From: Deltaproteobacteria bacterium
GTDB lineage: Bacteria; Desulfobacterota; RBG-13-43-22
DNA: 51,874 nt
Direction: 5' to 3'
NCBI GenBank assembly: GCA_016219225.1
Contig: JACRBX010000094.1
Location: forward strand, 1 to 51,874
Below are positions 26,669-36,413 of this stretch, piece by piece. Within the stretch, counting starts at the first letter, position 1. Every line of letters begins with the position of its first letter. Both the position numbers and the translations under genes were made by a program. Under the pieces are notes generated by a model. That model saw only the letters and a list, made by a program, of their open reading frames with translations, did not search any database and had not been told where the DNA came from.

Positions 26669-29329
26669 CTAACCTTTGCCAGAGCCCCCTTCTTCCCCAA
26701 TCCATTCATAAACCTGGGCCAGGATTGTTTCCAGTAAATCAGGGCGATTACCGCCGGCCTGGGCCATGTCCGGTCTTCCCCCGCCGTCTCCCCCCAGGGC
26801 ATTGGCAATCCGTTTGATGATTTTTCCGGCCTGGAATTTCCGGGTAAGATCTTTGGAGACCATGGTTACCAATAGAACCTTTTCATCGTTTACCCCGCCA
26901 AGGATGACGATTCCTGAGCCCAGACGGTCTCGAAGGGAATCGGCCATATCCCTGAGCTCCTTGGACTCACTGATGGGGACAGGAGTGGAAAGGATTTTGA
27001 TCCCTTGGATCTCCCGGGCGCCTTCCAGGATTTTTTCAATCCCCCCTCCGCCGAGAAGCGTTTTATTCAACCGGGCGATGGTTCGCTCCAATTCTTTCTG
27101 CTGGGCCAGAAGTTTTTCAATACGGAGCCCCAGATCTTCCGGTCCCACCTTCAACAATTCTCCTAAGGCTTTCAGACGTTCTTCGGTTTGATGAACGATT
27201 TTTACAGCCTCCTTTCCGGTAACCGCCTCAATCCGTCTTACCCCGGAAGCCACGCTTCCTTCGGATAGGATCTTAAAAAATCCTAAATTTCCGGTTCGAG
27301 AGGAATGAGTCCCTCCACATAATTCCTGGCTGAAATCCCCAATGCGCACCAGGCGAACCCGGTCACCGTACCTTTCTTCAAATAAGGCGATAGCCCCGGT
27401 TGCTTTGGCCTCTTCATACGCCATGACCTTGGTATCTACCGGAAAATTTTTCTGAATCTGTGCATTAACCAGATCTTCCACGGCCTGGAGTTCTTTCAGG
27501 GACAGGGCCGAATAATGGGAAAAATCAAAACGCAGTCTTTGGGGAGATACCAGGGATCCTGCTTGTTTGACCTGATCTCCCAAAATACGACGTAAGGATC
27601 CATGGAGCAGGTGAGTGGCGGTATGGTTGTTAGCCGTAGAGGATCGCCAGTCGTTGGAAACAGAAAGGATAACCCGGTCTCCTACCTTCAAGGTCCCTTC
27701 CTGCAAACGACCGCGATGTAGGATCAAACCATTCGGTAAGGCAAAGGTCGTTTCCACAGAAAGCCAACCCTGCTTGGAAGTAATAGTCCCCTGATCGCCG
27801 GATTGTCCCCCCGATTCGGCATAAAAAGGGGTCTCCGCTGCCACCAGCTCAATTTCTCCGGGAGCGATGGCCTGTTTGGTTTCTTTTCCCTCCTGAATTA
27901 AGGCTAAAATTGGGGATTCTTTCTCCAGAGTGGTATAGCCGATAAATTCATTTTTTAAATCCCGGGCCATCAGATCTTTATAGACGTCCTCAAGCTCCCG
28001 CTCCCCGCTGCCTTTCCAGGCTTGCCGGGACATCTCCCGTTGTCTTTCCATATGGAGATCGAAACCTTCCTGGTCTAGGCGCAGGTCCTGGTTTCGGATC
28101 ACATCCTGTATGATGTCCAGAGGGAATCCGTAGGTATCATATAACTTAAAAACCAAGGCACCCGGCAGGACATTCTCTTTTTGCAATCGGAGCCGGTCTA
28201 ATTCATCATTAAGGACTTTTAAGCCATAATCCAGAGTCTCCAGGAAGCGCTCTTCTTCTTTTTGAATGACCTGGGAGGTAAAAGGAATCTGTTCCTTAAC
28301 CTCGGGAAAGATGTCGGACATCACCTCGGCCACAACCTCGGCCAAACCATGCAAAAAGGGTTTGTTAATACCCAAGACCTTGCCAAACCGGGCCGCCCGA
28401 CGCAATATCCGGCGGACCACATAACCCCTTCCTTCGTTGGATGGGATGGCCCCATCGGCTAATAAAAAGGCCAAAGCCCGGCTGTGGTCGGCGATAACCT
28501 TGATGGCAATATCGGTTTCTTCTTTTTGCCCTATACGGGTTCCGGAAAGGGTCTCAATGGCCAGGATGATGTCCCGAAAGAGGTCGGTCTGAAAATTATT
28601 GGGGACTCCCTGGATGACGGCGGTGATACGTTCCAGCCCCATACCGGTATCAATGCTCGGTTTGGGTAACGGCAATAAAACGCCGTTCGAGTCGCGGTTA
28701 AACTGCATAAAAACCAGGTTCCAGATTTCCAGGTAACGATCGCAATCACATCCGGGGGCACAGTCCGGCCGATCACAGCCGAGTTCGGGTCCCTGATCGA
28801 TCAGGATTTCCGAACAGGGCCCGCAGGGACCGGTATCTCCCATGGACCAGAAATTATCTTTGTCCCCCAACCGGACGATCTTTTCTTTGGAAATCCCTAT
28901 TTTTTGGTGCCAAATTTTATAGGCCTCATCGTCTTTTTCATAAACGGAGACATAAAGTTTTTCTTCCGGCAGATTATAAACCTTGACCAATAGATTCCAG
29001 GCCAGATTAATGGCCTCGGGTTTAAAATAATCGCCGAAGGAAAAATTGCCCAACATCTCAAAGAAGGTATGGTGGCGGGCAGTCCGGCCGACATTTTCCA
29101 GGTCGTTATGCTTTCCTCCGGCGCGAACACATTTCTGACTGGAGACGGCCCGGGAATACTCCCGTCGTTCTTCCCCTAAAAAAATCCTCTTGAAAGGGAC
29201 CATTCCGGCATTGGTAAAGAGCAGAGTGGGGTCGTCCCGCGGGATCAAGGAAGCGCTCTTGACGACCTCGTGTCCCTGATCTCTAAAGTAGTCCAAAAAG
29301 GTTTGACGTATCTCTTTTCCGGTTTTCAA
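26669..29329 (-). CDS. alaS: Alanyl-tRNA synthetase
   Basis: An 886-residue class II synthetase with an editing domain. The N-terminus KTGKEIRQTFLDYF, motif 2 region RAGGKHNDLENVG, the editing-site HTATHLLH (HxxxH), CGGTHSSRTG (second metal ligands) and the C-terminal C-Ala domain ending with GGRPDMAQAGG are all present. The start is TTG at 29329, supported by the family N-terminus and by AAAGGAT upstream. It follows recA directly, with a quasi-palindrome in the 105-bp gap and no recX between them. Confidence 0.97.
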   Translation of the reverse strand: MKTGKEIRQTFLDYFRDQGHEVVKSASLIPRDDPTLLFTNAGMVPFKRIFLGEERREYSRAVSSQKCVRAGGKHNDLENVGRTARHHTFFEMLGNFSFGDYFKPEAINLAWNLLVKVYNLPEEKLYVSVYEKDDEAYKIWHQKIGISKEKIVRLGDKDNFWSMGDTGPCGPCSEILIDQGPELGCDRPDCAPGCDCDRYLEIWNLVFMQFNRDSNGVLLPLPKPSIDTGMGLERITAVIQGVPNNFQTDLFRDIILAIETLSGTRIGQKEETDIAIKVIADHSRALAFLLADGAIPSNEGRGYVVRRILRRAARFGKVLGINKPFLHGLAEVVAEVMSDIFPEVKEQIPFTSQVIQKEEERFLETLDYGLKVLNDELDRLRLQKENVLPGALVFKLYDTYGFPLDIIQDVIRNQDLRLDQEGFDLHMERQREMSRQAWKGSGERELEDVYKDLMARDLKNEFIGYTTLEKESPILALIQEGKETKQAIAPGEIELVAAETPFYAESGGQSGDQGTITSKQGWLSVETTFALPNGLILHRGRLQEGTLKVGDRVILSVSNDWRSSTANNHTATHLLHGSLRRILGDQVKQAGSLVSPQRLRFDFSHYSALSLKELQAVEDLVNAQIQKNFPVDTKVMAYEEAKATGAIALFEERYGDRVRLVRIGDFSQELCGGTHSSRTGNLGFFKILSEGSVASGVRRIEAVTGKEAVKIVHQTEERLKALGELLKVGPEDLGLRIEKLLAQQKELERTIARLNKTLLGGGGIEKILEGAREIQGIKILSTPVPISESKELRDMADSLRDRLGSGIVILGGVNDEKVLLVTMVSKDLTRKFQAGKIIKRIANALGGDGGGRPDMAQAGGNRPDLLETILAQVYEWIGEEGGSGKG

Positions 29330-29355
29330 TGATGATTATCCTTTCCGAAAAACAA

Positions 29356-29434
29356 GGGTTCAAGGATTCCAGGATTCCAGGGTTCAAGGATTAGGTCACT
29401 TGAATCATGGAACCCTCGACCCTTTGAATCCTGG
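29356..29434. repeat. Quasi-palindromic intergenic repeat, recA-alaS junction
   Basis: The left part (29356-29392) iterates GGTTCAAGG and GGATTCCAGG; the right part (29399-29434) iterates their complements. CCAGGATTC at 29369-29377 pairs exactly with GAATCCTGG at 29426-29434, and AGGGTTC with GAACCCT. The right edge abuts the recA stop codon (29435-29437). The same words recur at 41592-41626 and 48095-48184. Confidence 0.75.
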
Positions 29435-30460
29435 TTATTGTTGTGGTTCCTTGATCAATCCATAGGTTTGTTTAACTTTTGTTTCGACTTCGGCCAGGGC
29501 TTCCGGATGTTCTTTAAGATAACCCCGGGCATTGTCACGGCCCTGGCCGATGCGATTACCTGCAAAAGAATACCAGGTACCGCTTTTCTCAATAATATCG
29601 TGCGCTACTCCGAGATCCAGGATATCCCCTTCTTTGGATATCCCTTCTCCGTAGAGGATGTCAAATTCAGCCTCTTTAAACGGAGGGGCGATCTTATTTT
29701 TGACTACCTTGACTTTGGTCCGGGTTCCGACGATTTCCTGCCCATCCTTAAGGGTGCCGGTTTTCCGTATATCCAGCCTCAGGGAAGCATAAAATTTTAA
29801 GGCATTTCCACCGGTAGTGGTTTCGGGATTGCCGAACATAACGCCGATTTTCATCCGGATCTGGTTGATAAAAACCAGGGAAGTGTGGGTCTTGCTGATG
29901 GTCCCGGTCAGTTTTCTAAGGGCTTGAGACATGAGCCGGGCTTGAAGCCCCATATGGGCATCTCCCATTTCTCCTTCGATTTCTGCCCGGGGGACCAGGG
30001 CCGCCACGGAATCGACTACGACGATATCCATGGCCCCACTGCGTACCAGTATTTCAGCAATCTCAAGGGCCTGCTCTCCGTTATCGGGTTGGGAGACCAG
30101 GAGGTCATCGCAATTCACCCCCAATTTATTGGCATAGATGATATCCAAGGCATGTTCGGCATCGATGAAAGCAGCCATGCCGCCTCTTTTCTGGGCCTCG
30201 GCGATGGTGTGCAAGGCCAGGGTGGTCTTGCCGGATGATTCCGGCCCATAGATTTCGGTGATTCGGCCACGGGGAATTCCGCCGATGCCGGTGGCAATGT
30301 CCAGGGATAAAGATCCTGTAGGAATAAAAGGGATATCGGCGGTTAAGGCCTCTGCTCCCAGACGCATAATAGAGCCTTTTCCAAACTGCTTTTCAATTTG
30401 ACTCATAGCCATTTCTATGGCCCGGCCTTTGTCACCGCCTTTGTCACCATTTGGTTTCAT
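29435..30460 (-). CDS. recA: Recombinase RecA
   Basis: A 341-residue strand-exchange ATPase. Walker [10 protein letters not shown] is near residue 70, [17 protein letters not shown] is the Walker B/loop region, and [15 protein letters not shown] plus [20 protein letters not shown] form the DNA-binding loops. AGGGAGG, 5 nt before the ATG, is a strong ribosome site. The 120-bp upstream gap contains a perfect 8-bp inverted repeat (30513-30530) that could be an SOS operator. It belongs to the pgpA-cinA-thpR-recA-alaS series. Confidence 0.98.
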   Translation of the reverse strand: MKPNGDKGGDKGRAIEMAMSQIEKQFGKGSIMRLGAEALTADIPFIPTGSLSLDIATGIGGIPRGRITEIYGPESSGKTTLALHTIAEAQKRGGMAAFIDAEHALDIIYANKLGVNCDDLLVSQPDNGEQALEIAEILVRSGAMDIVVVDSVAALVPRAEIEGEMGDAHMGLQARLMSQALRKLTGTISKTHTSLVFINQIRMKIGVMFGNPETTTGGNALKFYASLRLDIRKTGTLKDGQEIVGTRTKVKVVKNKIAPPFKEAEFDILYGEGISKEGDILDLGVAHDIIEKSGTWYSFAGNRIGQGRDNARGYLKEHPEALAEVETKVKQTYGLIKEPQQ

Positions 30461-30512
30461 ATTACCTCCCTGTAAATTGGAAAATTATGGTTTGTTATTT
30501 TGATGAAATCCT

Positions 30513-30530
30513 AAAAAGTTCTAACTTTTT
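30513..30530. promoter_or_regulatory. Palindrome upstream of recA, candidate SOS operator
   Basis: AAAAAGTT (30513-30520) and AACTTTTT (30523-30530) form a perfect 8-bp inverted repeat with a 2-nt centre, 53 nt upstream of recA. A second 10-bp palindrome, TTCAATTGAA, overlaps its edge at 30529-30538. LexA sites vary greatly in this group of bacteria; the sequence does not match the E. coli or B. subtilis box, so the assignment rests on position and symmetry only. Confidence 0.4.
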
Positions 30531-30580
30531 CAATTGAAGTGACGGAGTACTGAGATATTGGATTTTTTCAAGCCATCACC

Positions 30581-31156
30581 CTATAGCACGTTATTTTGTT
30601 CCAGTGGAAAGACCCCCAACCGGGTATAAACCGGCCCGGCAGGTTTCAAATCGCTTCGGAAAAAAATCAATTCCTGCACCTCAAATGAGGCCGTCTCTTC
30701 TTTCGACCATCCGGACAAGAGCGTATAAAGGGGCTCATTTATTTGATTTAACTTGTTCCTCCCCAGGGTCAGATGGGGATGAAATGGCCGTTCTTCTTTC
30801 GGGATTCCCAGGGGAATAAGGGCCAGTTCAAGGTCATGGTAAAATCCCTGCAGGATCTCAATCTCTCCCCCCAGACCGGCCCAGATCACCCGGGGCCTGA
30901 ACAGGTTTGGAAAAGCGCCCAACCCTTTCAGACTCAGTTTGAACCTGGGGTAAGCCGGGGCAACCTTCAAAAGTGTCTGTGAAATTTTTTCAACCCTTTC
31001 ATCGGGTATGGAGCCAAAAAACTTCAAGGTCAAATGGGTGTTTTCTGAGGAGACCCATTTAATATTTGAAGGAATCTTACGCAGCTCGTTGATAACACTT
31101 GCAATGCTCCCCTTCAGGTTTTCAGGAAGTTCTATCGCTAAAAAGGAACGTATCAT
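30581..31156 (-). CDS. thpR: RNA 2',3'-cyclic phosphodiesterase (2H family)
   Basis: A 191-residue member of the LigT/ThpR 2H phosphoesterases. The two histidine motifs are HLTLKFFG (about residues 42-49) and HPHLTLGR (about 128-135), and the N-terminal RSFLAIEL is family-typical. It hydrolyses 2',3'-cyclic phosphates at RNA ends in vitro; the physiological role is unclear. The start overlaps the cinA 3' end by 35 nt, implying coupling. Confidence 0.9.
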   Translation of the reverse strand: MIRSFLAIELPENLKGSIASVINELRKIPSNIKWVSSENTHLTLKFFGSIPDERVEKISQTLLKVAPAYPRFKLSLKGLGAFPNLFRPRVIWAGLGGEIEILQGFYHDLELALIPLGIPKEERPFHPHLTLGRNKLNQINEPLYTLLSGWSKEETASFEVQELIFFRSDLKPAGPVYTRLGVFPLEQNNVL

Positions 31157-32393
31157 CTAAGAGAAGCCTCCGGACCCAATTCAGGGCGGTATAGGCCGTC
31201 AGGATTTTGATTTGTGCCCGTCGGCGGCCAAAAAGAAAATGCCCGGCTTTACTGCCTTGCTCCGAAGACAGGGCAATCCAGACCGTTCCAACGGGTTTTT
31301 CAGGGGTTCCCCCTCCAGGGCCGGCTATGCCGGTGACGGCCAATCCTAAATCTGATCGGCTTTTTTCCCGAATACCCTCAGCCATTAAGAGGGCAGTTTT
31401 TTTACTGACCGCCCCATATCGGGATAAGGTCCTTTGGGGAATTCCGAGCAGTTCCGTTTTGGCCCGGTTGCTGTAGACAATGAGGCCACGATCGAAATAT
31501 TCAGAACTTCCCGGAACATTGGTAATTTGATGACCGATCAGGCCGCCAGTACAGGATTCGGCCACAGCCAGGGTCCATTTTTTTTGCCGCAATAAATCGC
31601 CGACTACTTGTTCCAGGGTTTGATCATTTTTGGAAACAAGATACTCGGATAATTGTTCTTCCACCACCTTTTCGATGCTATCCAGGAGGGAGTCGGCCCA
31701 CTGGGCTTTTTCGGCCCGAACGGAGACCGTTAAGTGATGCTCGGGAAAATTGGGATAAAACCCTAATTGGAGAGTTTCATAATGCTTTGCCAAATCCTTA
31801 AGCTTTTCATTGATCTCCGGTTCCAATAAACCAAAAATCTTGTAAACCCTTTGCCGGATGACCCCTTGACCCGGATATTGCTGGATTAAATAAGGAATAA
31901 TCTGACGGTCTAAGAACCTTCGCATTTCACCGGGTACCCCGGGTAAGAAGAAAAAAGGTTTCCCTTTTTCTATCATGATAAAACCGCAGGCCTTTGGTCT
32001 GGGTTGAAAAAGTTCCACCCCTTCCGGTAACCAGGCCATTTTTTCAAAAATGGGGTCCCAGGGGATGGCCCTTTTCGTTAAAAATTTTTTAATTTGACCT
32101 TGAAGACCCTGATTGAGGACCAGGGGTCGGTGAAAAGTACGACTGACGGCATCAACGGTCAGATCATCCAGGGTTCCCCCCAAACCACCGGTCACTATAA
32201 CCGCATCAGCCCTTTTTTCGGCCTTTTTCAGGGCCGAACAGATTACCTTGGGCTGGTCTCCGATCAGGACAATACGGCTTACTTCAAATCCGAAGGAATG
32301 CAACCTGGCAGCGGCATAACCGGCATTTTGGTCCAGGACCCGGCCGGTAATCAATTCATTACCTATACCAATGATTTCTATTTTTAGCCCCAT
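31122..32393 (-). CDS. cinA: CinA-family nicotinamide-nucleotide amidohydrolase/competence-damage protein
   Basis: A 423-residue two-domain protein. The N-terminal MoaB/MogA-like domain shows GNELITGRVLDQNA and TGGLGGTLDDLT (usual form GGLGPTxDD); the C-terminal deamidase domain shows AESCTGGLIGHQITNVPGSS and AVTGIAGPGGGTPEKPVGT. The product recycles NMN and may have ADP-ribose pyrophosphatase activity. Both domains are complete. It overlaps pgpA by 10 nt and thpR by 35 nt. Confidence 0.94.
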   Translation of the reverse strand: MGLKIEIIGIGNELITGRVLDQNAGYAAARLHSFGFEVSRIVLIGDQPKVICSALKKAEKRADAVIVTGGLGGTLDDLTVDAVSRTFHRPLVLNQGLQGQIKKFLTKRAIPWDPIFEKMAWLPEGVELFQPRPKACGFIMIEKGKPFFFLPGVPGEMRRFLDRQIIPYLIQQYPGQGVIRQRVYKIFGLLEPEINEKLKDLAKHYETLQLGFYPNFPEHHLTVSVRAEKAQWADSLLDSIEKVVEEQLSEYLVSKNDQTLEQVVGDLLRQKKWTLAVAESCTGGLIGHQITNVPGSSEYFDRGLIVYSNRAKTELLGIPQRTLSRYGAVSKKTALLMAEGIREKSRSDLGLAVTGIAGPGGGTPEKPVGTVWIALSSEQGSKAGHFLFGRRRAQIKILTAYTALNWVRRLLLDDTFLFSDRTS

Positions 32394-32851
32394 AAATAAA
32401 CCAGGATACGAAGTATGATTTGGCTATAAACCCCGGCTAAAACGTCATCCAGGACGATGCCCCAACCTCCCGGCAGACCCTGATCGATTTTTCGAATCGG
32501 AAAGGGTTTTAAAATATCCATGATCCGGAAGATAAAAAAACCTGAAACAGCCATGGTCCAGGAGAAAGGCATTCCAGCCATGGCGGTCAGATAACCGACT
32601 ATTTCGTCGATCACAACCTGGGAGGGATCTTTCCGGTTCCAAATTTTTTCTGCTTGTCCGGCCAAAAGGATGGCCAGGCCGATGGAGCCAATAATAAAAA
32701 GAACCTGGATCCAAAGGGATTGAGTTGAAAGCCAGAAGAAAATGGGCAGCCCCCAAAGGGTTCCAAAAGTGCCTGAAGCCAGGGGGATATAACCCAGATA
32801 GGTCCCGGAACTCAGAAATAAGATCGGCCCTTTTAAAGAAGGGTTGCTCAT
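32384..32851 (-). CDS. pgpA: Phosphatidylglycerophosphatase A
   Basis: A 155-residue membrane phosphatase that produces phosphatidylglycerol. SGTYLGYIPLASGTFGTLWG, PSQVVIDEIVGYL and FRIMDILKPFPIRKID are PgpA signatures, with four hydrophobic segments. ATG at 32851 (MSNPSLKG) was chosen: the longer frame from TTG 32923 would start inside the promoter (32904-32930) and upstream of its predicted transcript start. The length then equals other PgpA proteins. It is the first gene of the pgpA-cinA-thpR-recA-alaS series. Confidence 0.9.
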   Translation of the reverse strand: MSNPSLKGPILFLSSGTYLGYIPLASGTFGTLWGLPIFFWLSTQSLWIQVLFIIGSIGLAILLAGQAEKIWNRKDPSQVVIDEIVGYLTAMAGMPFSWTMAVSGFFIFRIMDILKPFPIRKIDQGLPGGWGIVLDDVLAGVYSQIILRILVYLWG

Positions 32852-32903
32852 TGGATTTAATATTCCCACCGGAAGAGAAATAGCGATCTTTAATAGTTCG
32901 ATT

Positions 32904-32930
32904 TTTATACTTTTTTGGATCAATTGTCAA
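32904..32930 (-). promoter_or_regulatory. Promoter before pgpA-cinA-thpR
   Basis: On the minus strand TTGACA (32930-32925) precedes TATAAA (32909-32904) with a 15-nt spacer, one or two bases shorter than ideal. The predicted transcript starts near 32897, giving a leader of about 46 nt to the ATG at 32851. Both hexamers are close to consensus. Confidence 0.5.
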
Positions 32931-33055
32931 GATGATTGGGGAGGAGAAATTTCCGAATCAGGCGGATTGGTCTGATTTAGAATTTTGCCGTTTAAAAGGG
33001 TTGATTTCTGTAGTATATTTATTTCTCTAAATCTATTTGGCGAAAGATACGCTCC

Positions 33056-34111
33056 GTGAAACGCAATAATTTCATTTTTTTCTTGTTGTTAGTATTGGTT
33101 ACCGGGTCTTTCCTCCCAAAGACTTTTGCCGGAGATTATTTGACTGTTATTGCCGTAGGAGACATTATGATGGGCTCAACCGGGTTGCGGGGAATATTGC
33201 CCCCTGACGACGGGCGGGACCTGTTTAATAATATTCGACCTTATATGAACGACGGGGATATTGTTTTTGGAAACCTGGAAGGCCCCCTCTTGGATGAAGG
33301 AGAATCCGGCAAGTGCCGGGAAGAAAAAAGCCGCTATTGCTTTGAATTTAAAAGTCCGACCCGTTATGGACGTTATCTTAAAGAAACCGGTTTTAATGTA
33401 TTAAATATTGCCAACAACCACATCCTGGATTTTGGAACGGAGGGCATCAAAAGCAGTCTGGAGACCCTGGGTTCCCTTGGGATTGCTCCCTTGGGGGGAG
33501 AGGCCGTGGTTGAATTAACGATAAAAGGGAAAAAGGTCGCCTTGGTCGGATTTTCCTATCTTTCTTCAAAATATTCCTTTTCCATACTGGAGATAGAAAA
33601 GGCCAGGGAGATCATAGCCCGGTTGAAGGCCACCCATGATTTGGTCATTGTAACCTTTCATGGTGGAGCGGAGGGGAAATCGGCCCTTCAGGTCAGGGAC
33701 GAAAATGAAATATTCTTGGGTGAAAAAAGGGGGAATGTCATACATTTTTCACGGTCCGCGGTTGATGCCGGTGCGGACCTGGTTCTGGGCCATGGCCCTC
33801 ATGTGTTAAGGGCATTAGAGATTTACAAGGGAAAATTAATCGCCTATAGCCTGGGGAATTTTTTAACCTATGGGATGTTTAACCTGAAAGGACCTAATGG
33901 AATCAGTGTCATCCTGAAGGTCCGGTTGGATACTGAAAAGGGCGGGTTATTGGAAGGAGGGATCATTCCGGTAAAATTGGTTAATGGAGGCATTCCGGTA
34001 TATGACAGTACTCAGGAAGGGATTGCGTTGTTGAAAGAGCTTACCCATAATAACGGGTATGACTTTAATGTCCGGATAAGCGACGAGGGCGAAATCAGGC
34101 CAATTCGATGA
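33056..34111 (+). CDS. CapA-family (PgsA-like) metallophosphatase-fold protein, exported
   Basis: A 351-residue protein with an N-terminal signal sequence (residues 1-25, hydrophobic FIFFLLLVLVTGSF). The family motifs are VGDIMMGS, FGNLEGPL, NIANNHILDFG, FHGGAEG and GHGPHVLRALEIYKGKLIAYSLGNF, as in CapA/PgsA, a calcineurin-like fold. Some members take part in poly-gamma-glutamate synthesis, but without capB/capC nearby a capsule role is not supported here. Start is GTG at 33056. It overlaps malQ by 4 nt, a coupling without an obvious metabolic link. Confidence 0.88.
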   Translation: MKRNNFIFFLLLVLVTGSFLPKTFAGDYLTVIAVGDIMMGSTGLRGILPPDDGRDLFNNIRPYMNDGDIVFGNLEGPLLDEGESGKCREEKSRYCFEFKSPTRYGRYLKETGFNVLNIANNHILDFGTEGIKSSLETLGSLGIAPLGGEAVVELTIKGKKVALVGFSYLSSKYSFSILEIEKAREIIARLKATHDLVIVTFHGGAEGKSALQVRDENEIFLGEKRGNVIHFSRSAVDAGADLVLGHGPHVLRALEIYKGKLIAYSLGNFLTYGMFNLKGPNGISVILKVRLDTEKGGLLEGGIIPVKLVNGGIPVYDSTQEGIALLKELTHNNGYDFNVRISDEGEIRPIR

Positions 34112-36408
34112 TGGATTCTGAAGAATACCAAAAATTATTGGCCCGACTGGCAACCCTGAAAGGGATTGAACCTGAATATCGGGACAACTTCGGCCATATT
34201 CATCCCATCCCACAGGAAACCAGGGTCAAGATCCTTAAGGCCATGGGTTGTAAGGTGGAAGATTTTGAAAAACTGAAAGCGGTAGTTCGGGGAGAGGAAT
34301 ATCGGGAATGGAAACAGTTAATTGAACCTGTTCGGATCGTCTCGATTAATGCCTTGCCGGAAGAATTGAGCTTTCAAATCCCGGTAAATAAAGAATTGGA
34401 GCTTGACCGATTGCCTGACGATATTCAGGTTCACTTAAAAATTCGTGAGGAAAACGGCAATCTTAAGGCCCACTATTTTCTTCACGAACATCTCCGGTTT
34501 AAAGAAGCCAGAGAGATCGAGGGGGCCATTTATTTAAGAGGGGGTCTTCCTTTTCCCAAAGGGCTTCCATTAGGCTATCACCAGATTTTTTTTATGGTAC
34601 TGCAGGCCGGTCATCGTTTTAGACAGTCCATAAGGCTGATTGTTTGTCCGGAAAAGGCTTATCTCCCCCCGGGTCTTAAAGATGCCGGTCTGAGGGCCGG
34701 ATTGACCATTTCCCTGGCCGGACTTCGCTCCCGGCATAATTGGGGAATAGGGGATTTTGGTGACCTGAAGGAATTGGTGCGCTGGGCTATCTTGTCCCTT
34801 CAGGTGGATGTTATCGGACTCCTTCCCTTACATGCCCTTTCCAATAAGGAACCTTATAATATCAGTCCCTATTATCCCACCAGCCGTTTTTATCGGAATC
34901 CCATTTATTTGAATATCCCTGAAATAGAAGAATATAACTACGCTCCAAAGGCCTGGAAAATGGTAATGGCTCCGGAGACGCAAAAATGGTTAGACGAACT
35001 TAACGGATCGGAAAAGGTTCAGTTTGAGAGGGTGGATAGCCTGAAACAAAAGATTTTGAAAATAGTTTTCCAAATTTTCATAGAACGCCATTGGAAGACG
35101 GCCGGACAAGAGACCCGTCGGCAAAAAGAATTTACGGCTTATATCGACCGGGAAGGGAATCTGCTGGACCGCTATGCTGTTTATTGCGCCTTGAACGACC
35201 ATTTTCAGAAAGAAAACTCCAAAATTTATACCTGGAAACAGTGGCCTTTTCCTTTTCAAAATCCTGATTCCCGGGAAGTCGAAACCTTTCGAAAAGGGCA
35301 CTGGCAAGAAGTCTTGTTCCATAAATATCTTCAATGGCAAGTGGAGGCCCAATTGTCGGAAGTCCAGGATCTGGCGTTACAATCAGGGGCTGAGATCGGT
35401 CTCTATCACGACTTGGCCCTGGGCATTGATCCTGAGGGGGCCGATTCCTGGGCTTGGCCGGGTTTTACCGTCCCTGGTGTCCGGGTTGGGGCACCGCCTG
35501 ATGACTTTTCCCCTAAAGGGCAGGATTGGGGGTTTTCCCCACCCAATGAAGAAACCTATCGTCAGGAGGGATTTAAACCCTTTGCCTGGGAGATACGGAA
35601 AAACAGCCATCCCGGGGGGGCGTTACGGATCGACCATATCTTGAAACTCGCCCGTCTCTTTTGGATATTGGAAGGACAGGCCCCGGTAGATGGGGCCTAT
35701 GTAAGATATCCTTTTGATGAATTGATTCAGGTCCTGGCCCTGGAAAGTGTTCGCACAAAAACCCTGATCATCGGTGAGGATCTGGGGACCATTCCGACCC
35801 AATTAAGAGAGAGCCTGCAAAAGCAGGGCATTTTTTCTTATCGGTTGTTTTACTTCGAAAAAGATGAGACCGGAGACCTGAAGGCCCCGGAAAGCTATCC
35901 GGAACTGGCTTTGGCCTCGATCAGTACCCATGACCTGCCCCCCTTAGCCGGATTCTGGAGTATGGAGGATATTATTCTTCGGAAAGAATTAGGTCTTTTC
36001 CTGGAAGAAGGGCAATCTCATCAGGCTATGGCCGAGCGGATCAAGGAAAAGCGCCGGATGATCGACCGGCTTCAAACTCTTGGATTCCTTTCCCGGGAAG
36101 AAGCACTGACGCTCCATGCTCAGGAAGAACCGGTTTTAACCGAAGAACTCCATCGGGCCGTCATGGCCTTTCTGGCCTCCACCAAGGCCAAGCTTCTGGT
36201 CTTGAGCCAGGAGGATCTATTCCTGGAGAAGGCGCAGCTCAACCTGCCCGGGACCATCACCGAACATCCTAATTGGTCCAGAAAGATGCGTTATTCCATA
36301 GAAGAGCTCTGGGAACATCCCGATGTCCAAAAGATGGCCCGGTTATTTCGAGCTGCAATAGATGGATCGGGAAGGGGGATAAAAGGGTCAGGAACGGGAG
36401 AGAGATAA
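34108..36408 (+). CDS. malQ: 4-alpha-glucanotransferase (amylomaltase, GH77)
   Basis: A 766-residue enzyme that moves alpha-1,4-glucan segments during glycogen or maltodextrin turnover. The GH77 catalytic residues are visible: nucleophile in LRIDHIL (about residue 509), acid/base in GEDLG (about 555) and STHDLPP (about 607). SRHNWGIGDFGDL and SPYYPTSRFYRNPIYL are substrate-site signatures. It is longer than the ~500-residue short form because of about 190 residues before the barrel. ATG ATG at 34108 leaves a one-codon uncertainty. The stop lies 5 bp from the convergent macro-domain gene. Confidence 0.95.
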   Translation: MMDSEEYQKLLARLATLKGIEPEYRDNFGHIHPIPQETRVKILKAMGCKVEDFEKLKAVVRGEEYREWKQLIEPVRIVSINALPEELSFQIPVNKELELDRLPDDIQVHLKIREENGNLKAHYFLHEHLRFKEAREIEGAIYLRGGLPFPKGLPLGYHQIFFMVLQAGHRFRQSIRLIVCPEKAYLPPGLKDAGLRAGLTISLAGLRSRHNWGIGDFGDLKELVRWAILSLQVDVIGLLPLHALSNKEPYNISPYYPTSRFYRNPIYLNIPEIEEYNYAPKAWKMVMAPETQKWLDELNGSEKVQFERVDSLKQKILKIVFQIFIERHWKTAGQETRRQKEFTAYIDREGNLLDRYAVYCALNDHFQKENSKIYTWKQWPFPFQNPDSREVETFRKGHWQEVLFHKYLQWQVEAQLSEVQDLALQSGAEIGLYHDLALGIDPEGADSWAWPGFTVPGVRVGAPPDDFSPKGQDWGFSPPNEETYRQEGFKPFAWEIRKNSHPGGALRIDHILKLARLFWILEGQAPVDGAYVRYPFDELIQVLALESVRTKTLIIGEDLGTIPTQLRESLQKQGIFSYRLFYFEKDETGDLKAPESYPELALASISTHDLPPLAGFWSMEDIILRKELGLFLEEGQSHQAMAERIKEKRRMIDRLQTLGFLSREEALTLHAQEEPVLTEELHRAVMAFLASTKAKLLVLSQEDLFLEKAQLNLPGTITEHPNWSRKMRYSIEELWEHPDVQKMARLFRAAIDGSGRGIKGSGTGER

Positions 36409-36413
36409 TTTTT

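Noticed and set aside
32852-32923. Longer pgpA start at TTG 32923
   Set aside because: It lies within the promoter, upstream of the predicted transcript start.
32445-32930. 161-codon minus-strand frame overlapping pgpA
   Set aside because: pgpA in the other frame has all family signatures; this frame has none.
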